DNA of 64,000 nucleotides from Pyxidicoccus sp. MSG2 (GTDB lineage: Bacteria > Myxococcota > Myxococcia > Myxococcales > Myxococcaceae): assembly GCF_026626705.1 (NCBI RefSeq), contig NZ_JAPNKC010000001.1:2108001-2172000 (forward strand). Direction: 5' to 3'. The translations under genes and the position numbers were made by a program. Position 1 is the stretch's first letter, and each line of letters starts with the position of its first letter. A model generated the notes under the pieces. That model saw only the letters and a list, made by a program, of their open reading frames with translations. It searched no databases and had not been told where the DNA came from. Below, piece by piece: positions 9,620-17,690 of this stretch.

Positions 9620-12600
9620 ATGTCCCAGGAACGCTTCACGACCAGCCGCGAGGTGTACCACCGCATCCGCTGGGACCCGCGGCTCGACGCGCGCGAGTTC
9701 TCCATCGGCTACGACGCGCACCTCGAACAACTGGAGGAGATGCCCTTCGAGGCGTTCGTCCCCGACGGGGAGATTCCCTGGCACCGCGTCTGGTACTTCA
9801 AGCGCGGCCGCCAGGTGGTGTGGGACCGCAGGCAGCGCATCGACCTGCTCGACTCCCTCACCCCGCCCGCGCCGGTGACACCTCCGGCGCGGGAGACGCA
9901 GGCGCCCGCCCCGGCAGCTCCACCGGCCGGTGCGGGTGCGGCTCATGAAGCCGCGCCCCGCTTCACTCCCCTCCCCGCGTACCGCTTCGATGCGGCGGCC
10001 CGTGAGTGGGTGGCCTCCCCTTCCGCCGCGACCGACACCGCAACCCTTCCCGCCTCCGAGCGGCTCACCGTCACCACGCTCAACGTCCTGTTCGATGTCT
10101 ACGACGGGGAGATGCTCGCCACTGAGCGGAGGACACCCGCGGTCCTCGCCCTGCTGCGCGACACCGACGCGGACGTCATCGCATTGCAGGAGGTCACCCC
10201 TCCCTTCCTCCGCGCGCTGCTCGATGCGCCGTGGGTTCGCGAGCGCTACTGGCTCTCGGATGGCCCAGGCGCGGCGACGGTGACGCCCTCCGGGCAGTTG
10301 CTCCTGTCGCGGCGGCCCTTCGCCTCGTTGAGCCAGCGCATCTTCTCGCGCGACAAGCGGGTCATCGCGGGCGAACTGGCCCTGAGCGACGGCCCGCTGT
10401 GGGTGGCCACGCAACACCTGACGAGCAACCGCACGGCCGCGGGAAGCGCCGCACGGGCGGCCCAGGTCCGGGCGCTCACCGAGTGGACCCGCTCGCTCGC
10501 CACCCCGGGACAGGACGTGGTGCTCGCGGGCGACTTCAACTTCGGCGACGGCGACCCCGAGTTCAACGCCTTCGCCCAGGCGGGCTTCGTGGATGCATGG
10601 CCGATGCTGCGGCCCGCGGAGGGCGGAGAGACCTACGCCCCCTCGCGGAACGCGCTCGCGGCGCTCACGACCACCTCCGGCCGGAATCAGCGGCTGGACC
10701 GGGTGCTGGTGTGCTCCCCTTCGGGGCGGCTCGTTCCGGAAGCCGTGAGTCTCTTCGGGGAGTCCCCGCTGGAAGGGCCTCCGGGACCGACCGGAGACGC
10801 GCTCTACCCCTCGGACCACTTCGGCGTGCGCTGCGTCCTGCACCGGGGCGCCGCGGCACGGCCCCTCGCCACTCCGGCCCCCGTCCGCGCGCACAAGGCG
10901 CCGCTCGTGCACCACACGGCGGTGGTGCTCATCCCGCCCGACGCGGTGTGGGAGCCCATCCAGGCACTGCGCCGGAAACATGACTCCAAGTTCAACCGGT
11001 GGATGCCGCACGTCACCCTGCTCTACCCCTTCCTGCCGGAGGAGTACTTCGACGAGGCGGAGGACCTGCTCGCTGAAGCGCTCCTGGGCGTGAAGCCGTT
11101 CGAGGTGACGCTCACCGGGTTCCACCACTTCGAGCACCGCGCCAACGTCACCGCCTGGCTCCGCCCGGAGGACCGGCCACACGGAGCGCTGAAGGCCCTG
11201 CACGCGGCGCTGGAGCAGGCCATGCCCGAGTGCGACGACCAGGGCCGCAAGTCGGAGCGCGGCTTCACGCCGCACCTGTCCGTCGGACAGCTTCCCCGCG
11301 CCAGCGCCGCCGACATCGCACGCACGCTCGCCGGGTGGGAGAAGCACTGGCGCCCGCTCACCTTCGAGGCACGCGACGTCTGCATCATCCGCAGGAAGGG
11401 CGACACCCCCTTCGAAGTCGTGCGGAGGCTTCCGCTCGGAGGGAGGGACGGCGGCCCCGGCCGAGGCACCCCGGCCGCGAGTGGGGGCGGTCAGGCCGCA
11501 TCGCCTCGGGCCGCGAGCACCGCGCGGGAAGCGGGCCGTGCGCGCCCTGCTCACACGCGCCAGGAGGACGAAGTCCTCCGCGCCGTGCTGTCCACCCACG
11601 AGGCCGCCGACGCCTCCGGGGCCCGACGAGCGCGCACCGCCGCCGTCGAGCGACTCCAGGCGCTCTGTGCGCGCGTGGAGACGGAGCTGCACCCGTATGG
11701 CTCGTACCTCCTCGGAACGGACGGCGCGGGCAGCGACGTGGACGCGGTGGCCATCGGCCCCGCGCACCTGTCCCGCGAGGACTTCGCGCGCGCGTTCCTC
11801 GACGAATTGGCCCAGGAGTCCTCCGCCTCCGGCCGCTTCGTGGCCGACGCCGCCATTCCCCTGGTGAAGCTGTCCCTGGGCGGAGTGAGCTTCGACCTCT
11901 CCTATGCGAGCCGTCCGGAAGGCGTGGCGTCCTGCCCTCCCGAGACGCTGCTCTCCCAGCACGGCGACGCACTGGACTCCGCGGGCCTGCGCTCCGTGCT
12001 GGGCCTGCTGGACACGCAGCGCCTGCTCGACGAGGTGACGCGCGCGGGTGCCGGGCCCGAGCGCTTCCGCACCCTCCTGCGCACCGTGAAGGCCTGGGCG
12101 AAGGCCCGTGGCATCTACTCCCACGCCCTGGGCTACATCGGCGGACTGTCCTGGTCGGTGCTGGCGGCCTGGGCCTGTACGCGAGCCCCACAGGAGGACA
12201 CGGGCTCCGACGCGGCGCTGCTGGTCCACTTCTTCGAGACGTTCTCCCGCTGGCCCTGGCCACAGCCGGTGACGCTCACGCCCGAGACGGCGCGCTACCG
12301 GCCCGACGGCAAGCGCGACCTCCTGCCCGTCATCGCGCCCGCGGCCCCGGTGCGAAACACCGCGCGCAACGTGTCGCGCTCGACGTTCCGCGTGCTGCGC
12401 GACGAGCTGACCCGGGCCCGGACCCTGGTGGAGAAGGCACGCGCCGACGGGGCACCGAAGTCCTGGGAGGCCCTCTTCGAGCCGCTGGCCGAGGAGCTGC
12501 CCACGCGGCTCGTGCTCACACTCGAGGCACCGACTCCGGAGACACGCGAGGTGGCCGCGGGCTGGGTGCTCGGACATCTCACCGCGCTGGTATACCGGCT

Positions 12601-12796
12601 GGAGGGAGACCGTCGCGTCTTCGCGCGGCCCCTGCCCCCGGCCTCACCCGAGGGCCCCTTCATCATCGGCCTGGACGCCCGCTCTGCCCCGCGAGGAGAG
12701 CTGGCCCGGACGGTGGAGGAGTTCCAGGCCTCGTTCCAGGAATGGACCCACCGCCCCGCCGGGGCCTCGCTCCGTGTGGACCTGCCGCACGTCTGA
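9620..12796 (+). CDS. Four-domain RNA end-processing protein: MJ1316-EEP-2H-poly(A) polymerase-like
   Basis: 1058 residues from ATG 9620. Domains in order: residues about 5-80, MJ1316/DUF504 (TSREVYHRIRWDP, IPWHRVWYFKR), predicted to recognise cyclic-phosphate RNA ends. Residues about 140-405, endonuclease/exonuclease/phosphatase fold with LNVLFD, ALQEV, GDFNFGD near 303 and PSDHFGV near 397. Residues about 420-600, a 2H phosphoesterase of the LigT type with HVT near 462 and HLS near 551. Residues about 640-1055, a nucleotidyltransferase of the poly(A) polymerase/CCA class with GS near 694, the DVD pair near 706 and FDLSY as third-Asp region. Pro/Ala-rich linkers join the parts. All four active sites look intact. 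Fusions of these domains have been described in surveys of bacterial RNA repair. Two RlaP-type nucleotidyltransferases lie 2.5 kb downstream. Substrate is inference. Confidence 0.85.
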   Translation: MSQERFTTSREVYHRIRWDPRLDAREFSIGYDAHLEQLEEMPFEAFVPDGEIPWHRVWYFKRGRQVVWDRRQRIDLLDSLTPPAPVTPPARETQAPAPAAPPAGAGAAHEAAPRFTPLPAYRFDAAAREWVASPSAATDTATLPASERLTVTTLNVLFDVYDGEMLATERRTPAVLALLRDTDADVIALQEVTPPFLRALLDAPWVRERYWLSDGPGAATVTPSGQLLLSRRPFASLSQRIFSRDKRVIAGELALSDGPLWVATQHLTSNRTAAGSAARAAQVRALTEWTRSLATPGQDVVLAGDFNFGDGDPEFNAFAQAGFVDAWPMLRPAEGGETYAPSRNALAALTTTSGRNQRLDRVLVCSPSGRLVPEAVSLFGESPLEGPPGPTGDALYPSDHFGVRCVLHRGAAARPLATPAPVRAHKAPLVHHTAVVLIPPDAVWEPIQALRRKHDSKFNRWMPHVTLLYPFLPEEYFDEAEDLLAEALLGVKPFEVTLTGFHHFEHRANVTAWLRPEDRPHGALKALHAALEQAMPECDDQGRKSERGFTPHLSVGQLPRASAADIARTLAGWEKHWRPLTFEARDVCIIRRKGDTPFEVVRRLPLGGRDGGPGRGTPAASGGGQAASPRAASTAREAGRARPAHTRQEDEVLRAVLSTHEAADASGARRARTAAVERLQALCARVETELHPYGSYLLGTDGAGSDVDAVAIGPAHLSREDFARAFLDELAQESSASGRFVADAAIPLVKLSLGGVSFDLSYASRPEGVASCPPETLLSQHGDALDSAGLRSVLGLLDTQRLLDEVTRAGAGPERFRTLLRTVKAWAKARGIYSHALGYIGGLSWSVLAAWACTRAPQEDTGSDAALLVHFFETFSRWPWPQPVTLTPETARYRPDGKRDLLPVIAPAAPVRNTARNVSRSTFRVLRDELTRARTLVEKARADGAPKSWEALFEPLAEELPTRLVLTLEAPTPETREVAAGWVLGHLTALVYRLEGDRRVFARPLPPASPEGPFIIGLDARSAPRGELARTVEEFQASFQEWTHRPAGASLRVDLPHV

Positions 12797-12889
12797 AGCC
12801 CACCGTGACGGCTTTCACAGCATGGGCAGCCACCGCGTCCTGGTGACACGTGCGATGCTGGACGGTGAACTTCCACGTGGAGGCCATTC

Positions 12890-13810
12890 ATGGCGGAGAC
12901 CTATCGCGTCGCACGTCTGCCCATCCGGTTGCGCGGCTTCGTCCAGCCGGACACGAACTCGCAGTTCGAGGGCTACGTCGAGCCGGGCGATTACCATGTG
13001 CTCGAGGAGCGACGGAGCTTCCCGACACCCGACACCGACTACGCGCGGCTGGAGGTGCCCACCCTGGGCGCGCTCGACACGTGGGTCTGTACGCGCTGGC
13101 GCACCCAGCAGTACGCCCGGCTCCTGGACCTGGAGAAACCTCCCGCCGTGGCGCGGCTCTCGTTCAGCGTCGAGCCCCTCGCCGTGGACGAGTCGCGGCT
13201 GACGTCGCTGCTCGGGGCGTTCCGCGACTTCCGCTACGAACTGGACCAGGCGCGCTACCCGTGGGTGCTTCCGGGCGTCACCCTCCCGCAGGCGCCGCCC
13301 GCGGTGAACAACTGCTGCACCTTCGTGGAGGCCCTGACGGTGAAGGCCTTCTCCGACGCGCACGGCAGCGCCTTCGAGTGGGACTCGCGCCGTCACCGGC
13401 AGATGATGATTGCGTCCTCGGAGGACTACTTCTCACCCGTGACGGCCGCCGTGGAGAGCGGCATGGGAATTCCCTCGCCGTCCCCGGACGTGCCGCCCCA
13501 CCCGTGGACGCTGGTGCAGGGCTGGCGCAACCAGTGGCGCTCGGGGCACACCTTCCTCGTCGTGGACCACCACGCCGCCACCGACAAGGTCCTCATGCTG
13601 GAGTCCAACACCTCCTACGGACTCGATGGGGTGGGCTACCGCGGCATTGGAAACCTACGCGACAAGGGGCTCAAACCGCCCGCCCGGTGGTGGGAATTGC
13701 CCGACGTGTGGACCTGGCGCCGCGTCACCTCCACGTACCTCTTCCGGCAGCAGGCGTGGCTGAAGGTGCGCAATCGCACGCTGTCCGGGCTCGAAAACGC
13801 TCACTCCTGA
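12890..13810 (+). CDS. Unknown protein, possible papain/NlpC-like hydrolase
   Basis: 306 residues; the ATG at 12890 follows GGAGG by six bases. No signal peptide is visible. The first 130 residues are rich in short strands. A candidate catalytic Cys sits in AVNNCCTFVEAL near residue 141, at the start of a helix, and a candidate His in SGHTFLVVDHH near 220, followed by an ESN motif. This Cys-helix then His-strand order is what NlpC/P60 and CHAP-like amidases show, but the match is by pattern only. The gene sits between the RNA-processing fusion protein and a chitosanase lipoprotein, so it could belong to cell-wall work or to the repair locus. Function is not assigned. Confidence 0.6.
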   Translation: MAETYRVARLPIRLRGFVQPDTNSQFEGYVEPGDYHVLEERRSFPTPDTDYARLEVPTLGALDTWVCTRWRTQQYARLLDLEKPPAVARLSFSVEPLAVDESRLTSLLGAFRDFRYELDQARYPWVLPGVTLPQAPPAVNNCCTFVEALTVKAFSDAHGSAFEWDSRRHRQMMIASSEDYFSPVTAAVESGMGIPSPSPDVPPHPWTLVQGWRNQWRSGHTFLVVDHHAATDKVLMLESNTSYGLDGVGYRGIGNLRDKGLKPPARWWELPDVWTWRRVTSTYLFRQQAWLKVRNRTLSGLENAHS

Positions 13811-13891
13811 AGCGCCCAAGCATTTCTGGTATTCCAGTTCTGGCGCGAGTGCATCTGCCTTTCACCCTCGCGCCAGGAAAGGGACCCGGAC

Positions 13892-15199
13892 ATGCGAGAG
13901 CGTCGAATGGAATGGAGCTGGGGAGCGGTGTTCCTGGGAGTGGCGGCGGCCCTGACGGGCTGCGCGCCGGACACGGGCGAGGCGAAGGCGATTCCGCTCA
14001 CGGAGCAGCAGGCGCTGGCGGCCTGCTCGTACGTCATCACCACGAACACGTACGTGGGCGCGGACTGGTGGGGCACGCTCGTCTTCAAGAACACCGGCAC
14101 GGCGGCGATGACGAGCCCCACCATCGCCTTCGGCGTCCCCAGCGGCGTCGTCTGTGATTACGACGAGCCGGGCTGGACGCACACGCAGAGCGGCACGACG
14201 TGCACGTACTCGAGGACGTCCGGGCTGACCGTCGCCGTGAATGCGTCCTACACGTTCTATTACTCGACGTCGTCGTCCACGTCCTTCACGGCCGCCAACG
14301 TGAGCATCAGCGACCCGAGCTGTGGAAGCACCCCGCCTCCCACGGGCACCGGGCTGAGCGCCAACCAGAAGAAGGTGTCGGAGGACCTGACGAGCATCTG
14401 GGAGAACGACACGCCCAACATCGACTACGCGTACTCGGAGAACATCCAGGACGGGCGCGGGTACACGAATGGGCGCGCGGGCTTCTGCACGGGGACGGGC
14501 GACGCCATCCAGGTCATCCAGTGCTACGTCAACCTGCGCAGCGCGGCCAACGGCAACCTGATGGCGAAGTACATGTCCGGGCTCACCACCATCAACAACC
14601 GCTTCCTGTCCACGGGCGAGGACCAGGCCTCCACGGCCGAGCTCGACTCGGTGGGCAACTGGCGGGCGGACTGGGCGACCAGCTACAACAACACCACCAC
14701 TCGCGCCGACTTCAAGAGCTGCCAGGACCAGATCAGCGACAAGCTCTATTACACGCCGGCGATGACCGAGGCCGCGAAGTGGGGGCTCACCCAGGCGCTC
14801 TCGAAGGCGGCGCTGTACGACGCGTTCATCAACCACGGCGAGTCCGGCGCGCGGAGCATGATTCGCTCCGCCAACACGGCGCTGGGCAACTCGGGGCAGG
14901 TGGCGCCGGTCATCGGGTACAACGGCATCACGGAGAATGCGTGGCTGCAGAAGTTCCTGGAGAAGCGCCGCGACGTGCTCGCCTCGGACTCGACGTGGAT
15001 TGACGCCGTGGACCGCGTGGCCGCGTACGAGAAGCTGCGCCGCAAGGGGAACTGGGACCTGGGCACGGCATTCCGGAACGATGTTCGCGCGCGGGATTGC
15101 TGGGGGACGACGTACCCGGCCAGCGGCTACACGGTGCGCGCCATCAACCCGGATGGGACGTGGAGCACGCCGGCCTCATACACGTACTCCTGCCAGTGA
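13892..15199 (+). CDS. GH46 chitosanase lipoprotein with N-terminal carbohydrate-binding-like domain
   Basis: 435 residues from ATG 13892. A lipobox LTGC near residue 28 predicts a lipid-anchored envelope protein. Residues about 40-145 form a Thr/Ser-rich beta domain resembling cellulose-binding type 2 modules. After a Pro-rich hinge, residues about 155-430 carry the family 46 chitosanase signature: SENIQDGRGYTNGRAGF, whose Glu is the general acid, and TGTGDAIQ, whose Asp is the second catalytic residue. The enzyme class cleaves beta-1,4 bonds between glucosamine units. In a predatory myxobacterium it would attack fungal or partly deacetylated walls. It is followed by a strong hairpin and the convergent nucleotidyltransferase pair, so it is probably transcribed alone or with the gene before it. 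Confidence 0.88.
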   Translation: MRERRMEWSWGAVFLGVAAALTGCAPDTGEAKAIPLTEQQALAACSYVITTNTYVGADWWGTLVFKNTGTAAMTSPTIAFGVPSGVVCDYDEPGWTHTQSGTTCTYSRTSGLTVAVNASYTFYYSTSSSTSFTAANVSISDPSCGSTPPPTGTGLSANQKKVSEDLTSIWENDTPNIDYAYSENIQDGRGYTNGRAGFCTGTGDAIQVIQCYVNLRSAANGNLMAKYMSGLTTINNRFLSTGEDQASTAELDSVGNWRADWATSYNNTTTRADFKSCQDQISDKLYYTPAMTEAAKWGLTQALSKAALYDAFINHGESGARSMIRSANTALGNSGQVAPVIGYNGITENAWLQKFLEKRRDVLASDSTWIDAVDRVAAYEKLRRKGNWDLGTAFRNDVRARDCWGTTYPASGYTVRAINPDGTWSTPASYTYSCQ

Positions 15200-15216
15200 C
15201 GGGCTGACGCCTCACC

Positions 15217-15248
15217 GCCGGAGCGCCCCTGCACGGGTGCGCTCCGGC
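15217..15248. terminator. Hairpin between convergent genes
   Basis: A perfect ten-base stem, GCCGGAGCGC pairing with GCGCTCCGGC, encloses a 12-base loop that itself holds a CCC/GGG pair. It lies between the chitosanase stop and the end of the convergent nucleotidyltransferase gene. No T-run follows, which is usual in high-GC genomes, so it may serve both strands. Confidence 0.6.
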
Positions 15249-15259
15249 GAGTGGACGAC

Positions 15260-16048
15260 TCACGCCGTGAAGCGTCGACGGCGCAGGTCCAGCATCCACG
15301 CCTCCAGGGCGTCGACGGCGGCCTCGGGCGGGTCCTCCGGCAGCACGGACTCCGCCAGGGCCGCGTCGAGCACCTCGAAGGAGCGCGTCACCTCGGCGCG
15401 CCACTTCTGGCTCAGCTCATCCGGAAGCTCGCTCTTCTCTCCGCGCTTCTTCTGCTCCACCAGCGCGTGCGCCTCCGAGAAGCCATACAGGTCGAGCAGC
15501 TCGGTGACGTCCGTCTCCACGGTGCCGGTGCGCAGCGCGTGCGTGCCCGTCAGCGTGGTGCGCAGGACATAGAGCAGCTTCTTGGCGGACTTGAAGCCGC
15601 TCTTCTCCCACTCGCGCAACTGGCCGTAGGCGAAGCCCCGGTAGTGCCGGTGCACCCGGCGCGACAACACGGCGCGCACGTGGGGCTTGAGCCCCTCCAA
15701 CTCCGGCGAGGCGCGCACGCAGATGGCGCCCAGCACGCGCTCGATGTAGTTGCCGTTGCCTTGCAGGATGCCCTGGAGCACCGGCTGCAGCTCGTTGGAC
15801 GAGTAGTCCACCTCGACGCCGTCCACCACTTGAAGCCGCTCGGCGGTGATGTGCTTCGGCTGGAGGCCGAGCAGCGTCGCGGTGGGGACGACGTGGATGG
15901 ACTTCAGGTCCAGGTCACTGTCGGGAGAGGGAAAGCCATACGCATGCGCCCCGGACAGGGCGATGACGAGGTGCTCGCGCTTCGCCGACTCCTCGTCGAG
16001 CACCCGGTCCGCCACCACCCGCTCATGTTCCTTCAGCGTGCCCTTCAT
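15260..16048 (-). CDS. RlaP-type nucleotidyltransferase, second of a coupled pair
   Basis: 262 residues. Near the N-terminus SGAHAYGF is followed by SDLDLK with Asp45 and Asp47, the metal-binding pair of a polymerase-beta-fold nucleotidyltransferase; the canonical GS is GA here. The rest is helical and resembles the COG3541/RlaP family (RNA repair pathway DNA polymerase beta family, DUF2204-like). The start is ATG 16048, overlapping the stop of the upstream gene in an ATGA, which is a classic sign of translational coupling; the frame's earlier GTG at 16063 is less likely. It is probably co-produced in a fixed ratio with its partner. In known systems RlaP travels with RNA ligase and polynucleotide kinase-phosphatase; neither is visible here. 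Confidence 0.78.
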   Translation of the reverse strand: MKGTLKEHERVVADRVLDEESAKREHLVIALSGAHAYGFPSPDSDLDLKSIHVVPTATLLGLQPKHITAERLQVVDGVEVDYSSNELQPVLQGILQGNGNYIERVLGAICVRASPELEGLKPHVRAVLSRRVHRHYRGFAYGQLREWEKSGFKSAKKLLYVLRTTLTGTHALRTGTVETDVTELLDLYGFSEAHALVEQKKRGEKSELPDELSQKWRAEVTRSFEVLDAALAESVLPEDPPEAAVDALEAWMLDLRRRRFTA

Positions 16049-17340
16049 TCCGCATCCCTCCACTCCATGGCCGGGGCCTCTGGTGCGTCTCGTCCCAGCG
16101 GGCCGGGCTCCTTCAGCACCCAGCGCCGCGCCACCTCGTCTCCCACGCGCCGCAGCAGCCGGTCCGCCCGCTCATAGTCCGGGTGCTCCGGCAGCTTGCT
16201 CTCGCGGTGCGCCGCCTCCAGGTCCGGGGCCATGGCCTCCGCGTCGCGCAGCACGTCCTCCAGCGGCACGCGGCCCGCCTTGATGTCCAGCAGCCGCGCC
16301 TTCAGCGCACCCGACGCCTCGAACGTGGGCGTGCCTTCCCGCAGCCACCCGGTGGCAGTGGCCACCAGCCGCAGCAGGTTGTAGGCGTTCTTCGGCCGCA
16401 ACTCGCGTGCGGACGGAGGCCGCTGCCCGCCGCCCCGTGCGTACGCAGTGAGCGCCGCGAAGTCGTTGGCCGTCAGGAGACCCTGGTCCCACAGCGAGCG
16501 GTAGAGCTGCTTCACGTACGTCTTCGCCGCCAGCAGGGCGTCCTGCTGCGTCGGCGCGCTGCGCGGAGACACCGCGGCCAGCCGCTTCGCCACCTCGTCC
16601 AGGTCCGGGGCGGGCTCCTCGCACAGCCACTCCAGGAGCAAATCGCGGTGCTCGGCCAGCCGCTGGCTGCGGGTGAGCTTGTCGAGCTGGCTCATGGCGT
16701 ACCGGCCGAAGCTGCCGAAGATGGCCTTGGACACGAAGGCCTCGCGCTCGGCGAGAAGCCACTCGCCCAGCACGTCCGTGGCCTTCGCGCCGGGGACGAA
16801 GAGCGTCTCCAGCGTGTTCGGGTCCGCGCGCAGCGCCTGCTCCACTGCCTTGCGCACCTCCCAGTAGGTGGTGCTGCCGTCGGCGCTGACCAGGTCCATG
16901 GGTGCTTCCACCAAGCCGAAGGTCCACGCCAGCGGCAGGGCGAACACGCCGCGCACATCCACGTCCGAGTTCTCGTTGGCCAGGCCCCACGCATGGCTGC
17001 CCACGCGCGTCTCCAGCACCACGCAGGGCGTCAGCGCGCTCCACGCGGCCTCGCGGCGCCGGGCGAAGTTCACCTGTCCCACGCGCCGGGGCACCAATTC
17101 CTCGCGCGCGAACCACACCTCGCCCATGCCGACAATCTGCACGTCGAAGCCGCCGTCATGGGCGCGGACCACGCGGCCCACCACACCCTGGGGGATGCGG
17201 CGCCCGCCCGAGGCCATGCGCTCCACGCGCGTCGTCACCTCGGTGCCGTGCGGCAGGGGCACCGACAGCCGGTCCACCTGCTCCAGGCCCCGGATGCGGC
17301 CGGCGCCCGTGCGTGGAGAATCCGTCGGAGAATCACTCAT
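16045..17340 (-). CDS. RlaP-type nucleotidyltransferase with N-terminal SH3-like domain
   Basis: 431 residues; the ATG at 17340 is preceded by GGGAGGT at seven bases. Residues about 20-90 form a small beta domain rich in Val/Gly (GVVGRVVRAHDGGFDVQI), SH3- or KOW-like. The nucleotidyltransferase core begins near 110 with GSHAWGLANENSDVDVRG, an intact GS...DxD motif, followed by YWEVRKAVEQAL and a helical C-terminal half. This is the predicted nucleotidyltransferase family COG3541 (YcgL/RlaP), linked by comparative genomics to RNA repair. It overlaps the next gene by four bases. It lies near, but on the opposite strand from, the large RNA-processing fusion gene at 9620. Confidence 0.82.
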   Translation of the reverse strand: MSDSPTDSPRTGAGRIRGLEQVDRLSVPLPHGTEVTTRVERMASGGRRIPQGVVGRVVRAHDGGFDVQIVGMGEVWFAREELVPRRVGQVNFARRREAAWSALTPCVVLETRVGSHAWGLANENSDVDVRGVFALPLAWTFGLVEAPMDLVSADGSTTYWEVRKAVEQALRADPNTLETLFVPGAKATDVLGEWLLAEREAFVSKAIFGSFGRYAMSQLDKLTRSQRLAEHRDLLLEWLCEEPAPDLDEVAKRLAAVSPRSAPTQQDALLAAKTYVKQLYRSLWDQGLLTANDFAALTAYARGGGQRPPSARELRPKNAYNLLRLVATATGWLREGTPTFEASGALKARLLDIKAGRVPLEDVLRDAEAMAPDLEAAHRESKLPEHPDYERADRLLRRVGDEVARRWVLKEPGPLGRDAPEAPAMEWRDAE

Positions 17341-17690
17341 GGCTCACACCTCCCGTTGCTCAGCGGGTCATCGTGGACGGGGCAGCCCACGCGGACCTGA
17401 CGTCGCGCCGCCATGTTAGTGGAACCCCGCGAGCTGCGAGCATGCGACGTCAACACAGTGGGTCGCGGGAGGGCCCATACCGCCCGTGGTGGATGGCCTC
17501 CACGACGTGCTGCGGCGGACGCGCCCAGCCTCGCCGCGCGCGGCGAGGGGTTTCCCCGGGTACCCGCCGCGCGGCGAGGGCCGGCGGGCCTGTCAAGAAA
17601 AGGTATTGGGCCTCCAAGGTGTCTGTATTCACCCGCCCTTCAGTCAAGCTCAATTTTTTACGCATTGAGAGGAATATCTAGAATCCTCGG
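17341..17690. other. 350-bp non-coding stretch with palindromes and an AT-rich leader
   Basis: No convincing gene is seen. The left part carries the leader of the nucleotidyltransferase operon. The middle holds two GC palindromes (listed separately). From about 17590 to 17690 the base composition drops sharply, with TTTTTTA runs just before the gene at 17691, which suggests promoter or regulatory DNA for that operon. No clear -35/-10 pair could be fixed. Confidence 0.5.
17529..17576. repeat. Tandem GC palindromes
   Basis: A perfect 20-base palindrome at 17529-17548 (half-site CCTCGCCGCG) is followed 16 bases later by a perfect 12-base palindrome CGCCGCGCGGCG at 17565-17576 that shares the same core. 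They can fold as hairpins or serve as paired protein-binding sites. They sit about 115 bases before the operon starting at 17691. Confidence 0.6.

Noticed and set aside
9602..12577. 991-residue open frame antisense to the four-domain RNA-processing gene
   Set aside because: It is a high-GC shadow: Arg/Gly/His-rich with no family motifs, while the plus strand has four complete domain signatures.
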